Source: CAZBUK01 sp964495085 (GTDB lineage: Bacteria; Bacteroidota; Ignavibacteria; T3Sed10-11). From it: 52,628 nucleotides of DNA. The stretch's first letter is position 1. Every line of letters begins with the position of its first letter. The stretch covers positions 1-52,628 of the forward strand of contig CAZBUK010000019.1 of the NCBI GenBank assembly GCA_964495085.1, in the 5' to 3' direction. Shown here piece by piece: positions 43,724 to 51,519 of this stretch. Below the pieces are notes generated by a model, which worked only from the letters and a program-made list of their open reading frames with translations, did no database searches and had not been told where the DNA came from. The position numbers and the translations under genes were made by a program.

Positions 43724-45049
43724 GTGAAAGCACGGTATCAGCATTATTCGATCGTTTATATTCTCTTGACCCTATTGACGGTTGCGGTTCCGACGGCATA
43801 CGCCGACGCTGCGGTACAGGATACCAGTCAGGTCGATATGCAAAAGGTATTTGAAAACTGGAGCCTGTTCTATGAAGATTATCGCAATGGTTATTATGAA
43901 CGGGCTATCCCCTATGGTTGGAGGGTAATGGAGCTGCATCCGACACGTTTCCGTTCTCTCTACGGCAATCTCGCCGAGTGTTACAGACAGCTCTATCTGA
44001 AGGCCGATGCAAGCGAACGGTCCGTATATGCGGATACGATGCTAATCGTTTTCGATAAAGGTATCCAACATTTGCCCGATCGGGCAGACAGCTATTACCT
44101 GCAGAAAGCCTTCGTCTACGATAATTATTACGATCCGGCACGCATCCCCGAGGCGATCGAAGCATATGAAAAAGTAATGGAATTGAGTTTCGAAACCGTG
44201 GACTTCCAGTATGTCGACCGGTTGGGAACGCTCTATATCGAAAATATCGCGCCCGATAACACATCCGAAGGTAAAGCGATCAATTTATATAACCGGTATC
44301 TCGCCGAACGGGATGCCGATAATTCGACGGCAATGGATAAGCTCCGCCGCCTGATACGCGATCCCCGCGAACTTGTCCGCCTCGCCGAAGAGAAACTTCG
44401 CACCGACCCCGATAATGTCGGGAACATCTGGAGTCTGGTACAGGCGTACAACGCCTCCGAACAGTATGCGAAATCGATCCCCCATGTCGAACGATTGACC
44501 AAGATCGAACCCGAATCTGAAACATACTGGGCGGAGCTAGCCAGGCTGTTCGAGCGAACCGGCAACTATCGCGAAGCCATACGGGCATACAGCCAGATCA
44601 TGAGAATCGCTCCGGGGAATAAGGAAGCGATACTCCAAGTTTCGCGTTCCTATAAATCTCTCGGAAACTTTCAGCAGGCACGAACCTACGCACAGCGTGC
44701 AGCGAGAATGGATCGGCAATGGGGAGATCCTCTCGTTGAGATCGCAGCCATCCTCGAAGAGGTAGCCGAGAAGTGCATCGTCGGCGTTAAAGGAGGTTGG
44801 GCGAATATGAATCTCGAGGATCGCGTCGTATACAAGCTTGCACAGGAATACTACGAGCAGGCAGCCTCCATCGATCCGCGTATTGCGAATAACGCCCGTC
44901 AGCGAATCACCTTCCTGGCAAGTCTTGTACCGCAGGACGAGGATTACTTCTTTAACCGCGACAAGATCAGAGACGGAAAAATGACGCTTGGAGGCAGCTG
45001 TTATGAATGGATAGACGAGGAGATCACCGTTCCCCCACAATTCCGTTAA
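43724..45049 (+). CDS. Exported TPR-repeat protein
   Basis: 441 residues from the GTG at 43724, preceded by GAGG six bases away; the frame is open upstream into the barrel gene but that part has no start support. Signal peptide or anchor: hydrophobic residues 10-26, then DAAVQ. Helical repeats follow, the clearest TPR units being around NIWSLVQAYNASEQYAKSIP, TYWAELARLFERTGNYREAI and AILQVSRSYKSLGNFQQA. The C-terminal segment has Cys-containing patches (EEVAEKCIVGVKGGW and GGSCYEWIDEE). TPR arrays bind partner proteins; here the neighbours are a lipoprotein and a barrel. Periplasmic. Confidence 0.85.
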   Translation: MKARYQHYSIVYILLTLLTVAVPTAYADAAVQDTSQVDMQKVFENWSLFYEDYRNGYYERAIPYGWRVMELHPTRFRSLYGNLAECYRQLYLKADASERSVYADTMLIVFDKGIQHLPDRADSYYLQKAFVYDNYYDPARIPEAIEAYEKVMELSFETVDFQYVDRLGTLYIENIAPDNTSEGKAINLYNRYLAERDADNSTAMDKLRRLIRDPRELVRLAEEKLRTDPDNVGNIWSLVQAYNASEQYAKSIPHVERLTKIEPESETYWAELARLFERTGNYREAIRAYSQIMRIAPGNKEAILQVSRSYKSLGNFQQARTYAQRAARMDRQWGDPLVEIAAILEEVAEKCIVGVKGGWANMNLEDRVVYKLAQEYYEQAASIDPRIANNARQRITFLASLVPQDEDYFFNRDKIRDGKMTLGGSCYEWIDEEITVPPQFR

Positions 45050-45060
45050 ATCAGAATAGT

Positions 45061-45498
45061 ATGATTGCACTCGGCAGCGACCACGCTGGTTATTCGTACA
45101 AAGAGAAGACAAAGGAATTGCTGCTTGAACTGAACTTCGAGTATCAAGATTTCGGAACATATTCAGCACAATCGACCGATTACCCCGATTTCGCCCACCA
45201 GGCGTCCGAAGCAGTTTCCCGCGGAGATTGCGAGATGGGCATTCTCATCTGCGGGACCGGGATCGGCGTCTCGATTGTCGCAAATAAGCATCGCGGAGTT
45301 CGCGCTGCCAGCTGCGAATCGAAACTTGCCGCACAACTCGCCCGCCAGCACAATAATGCAAATATACTCGCCTTTGGAGAGCGATTGGTATCCTGGGAAA
45401 CGGCCCGGGAGATCATTGTCACCTTTCTGGAGACCGAATTCGAGGGAGGAAGACATCAACGAAGAGTCGAAAAAATTCATGGGCTGACCGGCTTGTAA
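45061..45498 (+). CDS. rpiB: Ribose-5-phosphate isomerase B
   Basis: 145 residues from the ATG at 45061, which gives the family start MIALGSDHAGYSYKE; the frame upstream overlaps the TPR gene. It interconverts ribose 5-phosphate and ribulose 5-phosphate in the pentose phosphate pathway. Markers: YPDFAHQASEAV, GILICGTGIGVSIVANKHRGVRAA with the catalytic Cys64, and HNNANILAFGERLV. It starts 11 bases after the TPR stop and is 40 bases from glyA, an arrangement (rpiB-glyA) seen in several bacteria. Allose 6-phosphate isomerase is a less likely alternative. Confidence 0.95.
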   Translation: MIALGSDHAGYSYKEKTKELLLELNFEYQDFGTYSAQSTDYPDFAHQASEAVSRGDCEMGILICGTGIGVSIVANKHRGVRAASCESKLAAQLARQHNNANILAFGERLVSWETAREIIVTFLETEFEGGRHQRRVEKIHGLTGL

Positions 45499-45538
45499 TC
45501 AACAACACCTTACCAGGTTTCTAAACAACGAGGTAAAC

Positions 45539-46849
45539 GTGGCGCAATTAAAACTTCAGGATCCCGAAGTATACAGCTCTATCCAGAAGGAGATCGGTCG
45601 GCAAAATCATACACTTGAGCTCATTGCATCTGAGAATTTCGTCAGTCCGGCCGTACTGGAAGCCATCGGTCAGGTGATGACCAATAAGTATGCCGAAGGA
45701 TATCCGGGAAAAAGATACTACGGCGGGTGTGAGTTCGTGGATGAGGTCGAGGATTTAGCGCGCGACCGGGTGAAGAGACTATTCGATGCGGAATATGCGA
45801 ACGTTCAGGCGCACTCCGGTTCGCAGGCTAATATGGCTGCATATTTTGCGTTCGTCAACCCGGGAGATACGATTCTGGGCATGCATCTCTCTCACGGCGG
45901 GCATTTGACGCATGGATCGCCCGTGAATTTTTCCGGTAAAATGTATCGCATCGTGCCATACGGAGTACAGCGGGAGACCGGTCGTATCGATTACGATGAG
46001 CTCTCCGATCTGTCCTTGAAACACAAACCGAAGATGATAATCGCCGGGGCGAGCGCGTATTCCCGTGATATCGACTATAAGGCGATGCGCTACATCGCCG
46101 ACCGCGTCGGTGCATTCCTGATGGCCGATATCGCTCATCCTGCGGGACTCATTGCTGCGGGTTTTCTCACAAATCCGCTCCCGTTCTGCGACGTCGTCAC
46201 ATCGACAACTCATAAAACCCTGCGCGGTCCACGCGGCGGTCTGATACTCATCGGCAAAGACGGTGAAAATTCGCTCGGTTTGACCGCACCGAAGTCGGGA
46301 AGGAACAAACTCTGGTCTGAAATATTCGACAGCACCGTCATGCCGGGTATTCAGGGCGGACCGTTCATGCATATCATCGCCGCCAAAGCCGTCGCTTTCG
46401 GCGAAGCGTTGTCACCCGACTTCAAGACGTATGCCGGACAGGTTATGCAAAACACTCGACGGCTTGCACAGGAGCTGATCTCGCTCGGATTCGACATAGT
46501 CTCCGGCGGTACTGATAATCACCTTTTTCTTGTCGATCTTCGATCCAAAAAGATCACCGGCAAGGAGGCGGAGAGAGTCCTCGAACACGCCGGTATTACG
46601 GTGAATAAGAATATGATTCCCTTCGACGACACCTCTCCCTTCATCACCAGCGGTATTCGAATCGGAACAGCGGCGATGACGACACGAGGTATGAAAGAGC
46701 CCGAAATGAAAACGATCGCCGGATTCATAGACAGGGTGATTTCTCATCCGAAGGACGAAGATCTCCATAGACATATGAGAGCGGAAATTCGAGATCTCTG
46801 CAGTGGATTTCCCCTGTATGCGGAATTGGCGGAACCTGCACAAGCCTGA
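45539..46849 (+). CDS. glyA: Serine hydroxymethyltransferase
   Basis: 436 residues from a GTG with GAGG seven bases ahead (AACGAGGTAAACGTG). A PLP enzyme that turns serine and tetrahydrofolate into glycine and methylene-tetrahydrofolate. Signatures: LELIASENFVSPAVLEA, NKYAEGYPGKRYYGG, AHSGSQANMAAY, MADIAHPAGLIAAG and the PLP lysine in TTHKTLRGPRGG. It complements folP in folate one-carbon metabolism, although folP is far away on the other strand. Cytoplasmic. Confidence 0.97.
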   Translation: MAQLKLQDPEVYSSIQKEIGRQNHTLELIASENFVSPAVLEAIGQVMTNKYAEGYPGKRYYGGCEFVDEVEDLARDRVKRLFDAEYANVQAHSGSQANMAAYFAFVNPGDTILGMHLSHGGHLTHGSPVNFSGKMYRIVPYGVQRETGRIDYDELSDLSLKHKPKMIIAGASAYSRDIDYKAMRYIADRVGAFLMADIAHPAGLIAAGFLTNPLPFCDVVTSTTHKTLRGPRGGLILIGKDGENSLGLTAPKSGRNKLWSEIFDSTVMPGIQGGPFMHIIAAKAVAFGEALSPDFKTYAGQVMQNTRRLAQELISLGFDIVSGGTDNHLFLVDLRSKKITGKEAERVLEHAGITVNKNMIPFDDTSPFITSGIRIGTAAMTTRGMKEPEMKTIAGFIDRVISHPKDEDLHRHMRAEIRDLCSGFPLYAELAEPAQA

Positions 46850-46887
46850 ATGCAAGATATTAGACGGAGCAATAGTCGACTTACCAT

Positions 46888-47703
46888 ATGAGTGGTGACC
46901 AGGATACGAAACCTCACTCCGAACGCGCTGAAACGCCGCCCGACCCTAAACCCAAGCAACCGCCGAAAAAAGAGATGCACTTCCTGGAACATCTGGAAGA
47001 GCTTCGCTGGCGAATCATCAAAGCCCTGGCGGGTATCGTCGTTGCAGCGATCGTCTGCGCCATCTTCGCCGACTGGCTGGTCGATGACGTGCTGCTCACT
47101 CCGGTTAAAAGCGCGTCTCCGGAACTGACTCTCATCAACCTGAAACCGTACGGCAAAGTCCTTGTCTACATGCAGGTAATTCTGCTCGGCGGCTTCATCC
47201 TCAGCGTGCCGAATTTTTTATACCAGTTGTGGAGATTTATAGAACCCGGGCTGTACCCCCATGAGCGCAAGAACATCAAGCTCATCGTTTTCTTTTCGTC
47301 GCTCTGCTTTTTCAGTGGAGTCGCGTTCTCCTACTTTATCATGCTCCCGATCACCCTCGAGTTCTTCGCGGGATTCGGTACCGCCACAATTCAGAATACC
47401 ATCGCTATAAACGAGTACATGGGCTTCGTGCTCCGTATGATGCTGGCATCGGGTCTGGTATTCGAGATGCCGATGGTTTCCTTTTTTCTCGCCCGACTCG
47501 GAATTTTAACTCCCCTTTTTATGCGTTTCTACCGCCGGCATGCATATACCGTATTATTAATCATCGCGGCGCTCATTACACCTGCCGACGTCGTCAGCAT
47601 GATCGTCCTGGCCGTTCCGTTGCTTCTCTTATACGAAATAAGTATATTCATTGCAAAAATCGCGCAAAAGAAGCGCGACCGATCCCTCGAATCTCCCGCC
47701 TGA
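46888..47703 (+). CDS. tatC: Twin-arginine translocase subunit TatC
   Basis: 271 residues, six membrane helices. The N-terminus has a polar, proline-rich extension (~27 residues, PPDPKPKQPPKK) before the hallmark MHFLEHLEELRWRI, where the glutamates contact the twin-arginine signal. Later come PNFLYQLWRFIEPGLYPHER, with the conserved FxxPGL pattern, and a membrane segment with FEMPMVSFFLARLG. TatC binds Tat signal peptides. No tatA or tatB is adjacent. The DUF362 protein in this window (RR at 16-17) is a predicted substrate. Confidence 0.96.
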   Translation: MSGDQDTKPHSERAETPPDPKPKQPPKKEMHFLEHLEELRWRIIKALAGIVVAAIVCAIFADWLVDDVLLTPVKSASPELTLINLKPYGKVLVYMQVILLGGFILSVPNFLYQLWRFIEPGLYPHERKNIKLIVFFSSLCFFSGVAFSYFIMLPITLEFFAGFGTATIQNTIAINEYMGFVLRMMLASGLVFEMPMVSFFLARLGILTPLFMRFYRRHAYTVLLIIAALITPADVVSMIVLAVPLLLLYEISIFIAKIAQKKRDRSLESPA

Positions 47704-47738
47704 CCGCAACCTTCGAATGGAACTGAGAGTTGACTTCC

Positions 47739-48710
47739 GTGGACCTTAAACAGATCAGCAAACCGATTCGTCACGAATTATCCGGATTCGCATCCCACTT
47801 TAAAAATGAGATGCGCTCACGGATCGGCATCGTCGACACCGTCGCTCGCTATATTGTCCGGCAAAAAGGAAAAAGAATCCGTCCCGCGCTGGTATTCCTT
47901 TCGGCAAGACTGGCGGGTACCGTCAACGAACGAACGTACAGAGCGGCGACGCTGGTCGAAATCCTTCACACCGCTACCCTGGTGCATGACGATGTGGTCG
48001 ATCAATCCGACATTCGTAGAGGATTCCCGTCGATAAATAAGGTCTGGAAAAATAAAATCGCCGTTCTCATGGGAGATTATCTTCTCTCCCGGGGACTGCT
48101 CATAGCGCTCGACCATGATGAATTTTATTTTCTAAAGATCATCTCGGATTCCGTCAAGCGCATGAGCGAAGGCGAGTTGCTGCAGATCCAAAAGAGCAGA
48201 ACTTATGATATCACCGAAGAAGTATATTATAAAATAATATCGGACAAAACGGCGTCGTTGATCAGTACATGCTGCGAGCTTGGCGCCGCGAGCGTCACCG
48301 ACGACCGGGAACGCTGGAAGCGGCTTCGCGATTTCGGAGAGAATCTCGGCATGGTTTTTCAGATACGCGATGATATGCTCGACTATATCGGGAGATCGAG
48401 CATCATCGGTAAACCCACGGGAATCGATATGAAGGAGAAGAAATTCACGCTCCCCCTGATCTACGCTCTCTCGCAGACGGACCGGAAGACAAACCGCCGT
48501 ATCGTCAGAATCATCAGGAATGGCGCCTCGAAAAAAGAAATCGGTGAGGTGGTAGAATTCGTCCGGGAAGCCGGCGGACTGGAATACGCCGATCGGAAAG
48601 CGGAGGAATATTCGCTGCGTGCCCTTGGGGCTATAGAAGCATTCCCCGGATCCGAGGTTAAGAATTCCATGGAACAGCTCGTCCGGTTCAGCGCCACACG
48701 TACGAAATAA
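47739..48710 (+). CDS. Polyprenyl diphosphate synthase (octaprenyl/heptaprenyl type)
   Basis: 323 residues from the GTG at 47739, chosen because GAGAG lies nine bases before it; a TTG at 47730 would add three residues. It extends farnesyl diphosphate with isopentenyl units to make the quinone side chain. The first aspartate-rich motif is LVHDDVVDQSDIRRG and the second FQIRDDMLDYIG, with YLLSRGLLIAL, KPTGIDMKEKKFTLPLIYAL and a KTASL motif. The residues ahead of the first motif (VEILHTATL) have no bulky aromatic that would stop elongation early, consistent with a long product; exact length unknown. Last gene of the plus-strand run, convergent with the uspA gene. Confidence 0.92.
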   Translation: MDLKQISKPIRHELSGFASHFKNEMRSRIGIVDTVARYIVRQKGKRIRPALVFLSARLAGTVNERTYRAATLVEILHTATLVHDDVVDQSDIRRGFPSINKVWKNKIAVLMGDYLLSRGLLIALDHDEFYFLKIISDSVKRMSEGELLQIQKSRTYDITEEVYYKIISDKTASLISTCCELGAASVTDDRERWKRLRDFGENLGMVFQIRDDMLDYIGRSSIIGKPTGIDMKEKKFTLPLIYALSQTDRKTNRRIVRIIRNGASKKEIGEVVEFVREAGGLEYADRKAEEYSLRALGAIEAFPGSEVKNSMEQLVRFSATRTK

Positions 48711-48736
48711 GCCGTACGAGATCCCGCCCGCTACCT

Positions 48737-49246
48737 TCAGTTCTGCTTCGTTTTTTCCTTCTCAAAAATCTTTTTTTCGGCTTCTACGGACTTCTCGTAC
48801 ATTGCGGGTGTTCTGACCGTCAGAACCGGACAGTACGCCTTACGTACGACGCGCTCGGCGGTACTTCCGAACAGAATCTGTTCGAATCCGGAGTGGCCGT
48901 GAGTCGCCATAATAATCAAGTCTATCTTCTCTTCGCGGGCGGCGGTCGTAATCTCGATGAACGGCTTTCCGAGACGAACCATGATCGAAGACCGAACTCT
49001 TCTTTTCACCTCCTTATCCACGAGCCTTTTCAATTCTTCGGTTGCTTTCGTCCTCAACTCGTCTTCGATCGCGGGAATCCCGACCTGTCCGAAATTAAAA
49101 TCCGCGGGATATATGGCGGGTTCAACTACGTGGAGCAGAACGATCTCAGCTTTGAACTTTCTGGCAATTGGTATGGCATACTTCAGAGCTTCCTTCGAGT
49201 AAGCTGAGAAATCGATCGGCACCAGAATTCGATGGATGTCTATCAT
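48737..49246 (-). CDS. Universal stress protein (UspA family)
   Basis: 169 residues, a single Usp domain starting IHRILVPIDFSAYSKEALKYA. The ATP-binding loop GHSGFEQILFGSTAERVV (G-x2-G-x9-G-S-T) is intact, with MATHGHSG before it, so it probably binds ATP. An added C-terminal tail of about 25 charged residues (EKKIFEKEKTKQN) lies beyond the usual domain. It is cytoplasmic and typically rises under starvation, oxidative or envelope stress. It stops 26 bases from the polyprenyl synthase stop on the other strand. Confidence 0.94.
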   Translation of the reverse strand: MIDIHRILVPIDFSAYSKEALKYAIPIARKFKAEIVLLHVVEPAIYPADFNFGQVGIPAIEDELRTKATEELKRLVDKEVKRRVRSSIMVRLGKPFIEITTAAREEKIDLIIMATHGHSGFEQILFGSTAERVVRKAYCPVLTVRTPAMYEKSVEAEKKIFEKEKTKQN

Positions 49247-49358
49247 AGCGATATCCCCTCTTCTAAGTGTAATAAAGCACTTTCGTCGGCGTCGTTGACA
49301 TCGTCCGGACCATCAACTACGTTCGTATATTCGCCCGGACCGGTAGATTGCCGCTCCG

Positions 49359-50270
49359 TCAGACCCATGTCAACCAGCCGTAGGGATCGTTTCCCTCCCT
49401 GGTAATGTCATAGAATTTTTTCTGAATTAATTTCGTAACGGGTCCGGGACGACCGTTGCCAACCTGAATTTTGTCCACCGAACGGATCGGCGTAATCTCT
49501 GCGGCAGTTCCCGTGAAGAAGATCTCGTCTGCAGCATAGAGAATTTCTCTCGGAAGCGTGGTCTCCGCACATTCGATATTCTCCGATCCGGCAATGGTAA
49601 GCACTACCCTTCTCGTCACACCGGGTAAAATTGCAGAGTTGAGCGTCGGGGTTGTAAGAATGCCTTTTCTTACGATAAATATATTTTCTCCGCTCCCTTC
49701 GCTGAGATTTCCGAATGCGTCAAGTGCGATGCCTTCGACGTATCCGTTCTGCAACGCTTCCATTTTTATAAGCTGGGCATTCATATAGTTTCCACCAGCC
49801 TTCGCCATCATCGGAAGGGTGTTCGGGGCAAAGCGATTCCAGCTCGATACCATGACATCTATTCCTTCATCAAGGGAGTCCTTGCCCAGGTAGTTTCCCC
49901 ATTCCCAGACGGCGATCACCGTTTCGATCGGGCAGTGGAGGGGATTTACTCCCATCTCTCCGTACCCCCGGTAGACCAGCGGTCGAATATAACAATTTTT
50001 CAGCTTATTCGCACGTATAACCTCCAGGATAGCCGCTGTCAGTTGGTCGAGATCGTAAGGTATAGCAGTACGATATATCTTTGCGGAAAGTATCAGGCGC
50101 TCAAGATGTTCCCTGAGCTGAAAAACTGCCGTTCCCTTCTTCGTTTCGTAGCACCGGATGCCTTCGAACCAGCTTGTTCCATAGTGAAGAGCGTGCGATA
50201 ATACATGCAGGGTAGCCTGATCCCATGGAATCAACTTCCCGTTCATCCAGATATGATCCGTTTTCTTCAA
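49359..50270 (-). CDS. ilvE: Branched-chain amino acid aminotransferase
   Basis: 303 residues from a TTG at 50270, supported by TGAGG five bases upstream and by the family start HIWMNGKLIPWDQATLHVLS immediately after. It transfers amino groups between branched-chain amino acids and 2-oxoglutarate. Markers: LHYGTSWFEGIRCYETKKG, YIRPLVYRGYGEMGVNP, the PLP lysine in MMAKAGGNYMNAQL, LDAFGNLSEGSGENIF and DEIFFTGTAAEITPI. This is the short bacterial fold-type IV form. It is 22 bases downstream of the GNAT-like gene and probably cotranscribed with it. Confidence 0.95.
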   Translation of the reverse strand: MKKTDHIWMNGKLIPWDQATLHVLSHALHYGTSWFEGIRCYETKKGTAVFQLREHLERLILSAKIYRTAIPYDLDQLTAAILEVIRANKLKNCYIRPLVYRGYGEMGVNPLHCPIETVIAVWEWGNYLGKDSLDEGIDVMVSSWNRFAPNTLPMMAKAGGNYMNAQLIKMEALQNGYVEGIALDAFGNLSEGSGENIFIVRKGILTTPTLNSAILPGVTRRVVLTIAGSENIECAETTLPREILYAADEIFFTGTAAEITPIRSVDKIQVGNGRPGPVTKLIQKKFYDITREGNDPYGWLTWV

Positions 50271-50292
50271 CTATTCCTCATATTAATTAGTT

Positions 50293-51423
50293 TTAAAGTG
50301 ATATTTCGTATAAACGATACGTTTTATACCGCTCTGCATTGAGAAACGCGGCGGCGCGGTTCATCATGGCATTGTCCTCGAGAACCCATCCGGCTTCTCC
50401 GTGGTAGTAGCCGTTAGAAATTCCGCGTACCGCGGTTTCATAGAAGAGCAGGGCTCCCGCACTGCCACCCTGGTATTCCTTTCTGACTCCGAGTACAATG
50501 GTCCGGATAAAATTGATTTTCTTTTTATGCATCAGAAGCCGAATCACGCCGGGAATGAGTCGGCCTTTTTTGTTCCGGATCAATATCTGATTTATATCGG
50601 GAACCGATAGTCCGAAACCGATCGGTTCTCCTTTCCGCTCGGCTAACAGAACAATACGCGGATCGATGATCTGCTTCATCGTGGCGGCCATATGATCGAA
50701 TTCGGCGTCTGTCATCGGGATGAATCCCCAGTTCCGCGCCCAGGCATTGTTGTAAACTACTTTTACTTTTTCAAGCTCGTTCCTAAAATCCTTCATGTTG
50801 ATGGGCCGGATCTCTAGTGTCTCGCGGTCTTTGAGCCGCTCCATCACGCGGACGAGTTTATCGCTGAAGACGTTTCTCTTATTGACATAGTAACTGTATA
50901 CGTCCTTGATCTTCACGAGCCCTGTTCCCTGAAGCAACTCGTCGTAATACTCGGGGTTGTAGGTCATCATAATCGCCGGCGGCTTATCGAAACCTTCGAC
51001 GAGAACTCCGATATCGTCGTTCGTCGAGGGATTCACAGGACCGCGCATTGCAGTCACGCCTTTGGAGACGCACCATTCCTTCGCGGCATCGACCAGAGCG
51101 GACGCAATGCTGCTGTCGTCCACCGATTCGAAGAAACCGAAGAATCCGATATTCTCGTCGTGAAATGTATTATGGTTATGATTGATCAATGCGGCAATCC
51201 TCCCTACTACTTCCCTTCCCCGGTAGGCGAGAAACAGTTCCATCTCGGCGTGTCGAAAGAACGGATTTTTCTTCCTGTCGAGGATCTCTCTCCGTTCAAA
51301 GATCAAGGGGGGAACCCAGTTCGGGTGATTGCGATACAACGGCCACATCATCTTTATAAATGCCGTGACATCTCCGCGCGATTCCACCCGCTTAACCAGT
51401 ATGTTGTTTGTTATGGCTGCCAT
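50293..51423 (-). CDS. GNAT-superfamily acyltransferase-like protein, possible ceramide-synthase relative
   Basis: 376 residues, no signal peptide. Two GNAT-like halves: the first around FIKMMWPLYRNHPNWVPPL with VGRIAALINHNHNTFH, the second around GEPIGFGLSVPDINQ and VLGVRKEYQGGSAGALLFYE, which resembles the acetyl-CoA loop. GPVNPSTNDDIGVLVEGFD in the middle is a strong family mark. The start begins MAAITNNILVK; no ribosome site is clear and a later GTG is possible. Relatives of unknown activity are common in bacteria. In Caulobacter a GNAT-superfamily enzyme is the bacterial ceramide synthase, and the next gene here is a serine-palmitoyltransferase-like synthase, so an N-acyl transfer on a sphingoid base is a reasonable guess, not shown. 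A strong terminator separates the two genes. Confidence 0.7.
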   Translation of the reverse strand: MAAITNNILVKRVESRGDVTAFIKMMWPLYRNHPNWVPPLIFERREILDRKKNPFFRHAEMELFLAYRGREVVGRIAALINHNHNTFHDENIGFFGFFESVDDSSIASALVDAAKEWCVSKGVTAMRGPVNPSTNDDIGVLVEGFDKPPAIMMTYNPEYYDELLQGTGLVKIKDVYSYYVNKRNVFSDKLVRVMERLKDRETLEIRPINMKDFRNELEKVKVVYNNAWARNWGFIPMTDAEFDHMAATMKQIIDPRIVLLAERKGEPIGFGLSVPDINQILIRNKKGRLIPGVIRLLMHKKKINFIRTIVLGVRKEYQGGSAGALLFYETAVRGISNGYYHGEAGWVLEDNAMMNRAAAFLNAERYKTYRLYEISL

Positions 51424-51442
51424 AGCGGTTCGTATGAAAGAT

Positions 51443-51478
51443 TAAAAAAAACCACGAATGAATTTCATCGTTCGTGGT
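51443..51478 (-). terminator. Terminator of the alpha-oxoamine synthase gene
   Basis: An 11-bp stem with one G.T pair (51451-51461 with 51468-51478, ACCACGAA/TTCGTGGT) and a six-base loop, followed on the minus strand by eight Ts (51450-51443, allowing one A after). It lies 42 bases past the stop of the minus-strand synthase and 20 bases before the GNAT gene start, so the GNAT gene should need its own promoter or readthrough. Confidence 0.82.
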
Positions 51479-51519
51479 CTTTGTGCTCAGTCGCGTTTAG
51501 TCGAACGATGGAGCGGTAG

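Noticed and set aside
45779..46372. 197-codon minus-strand frame opposite glyA
   Set aside because: Antisense shadow of a certain gene.
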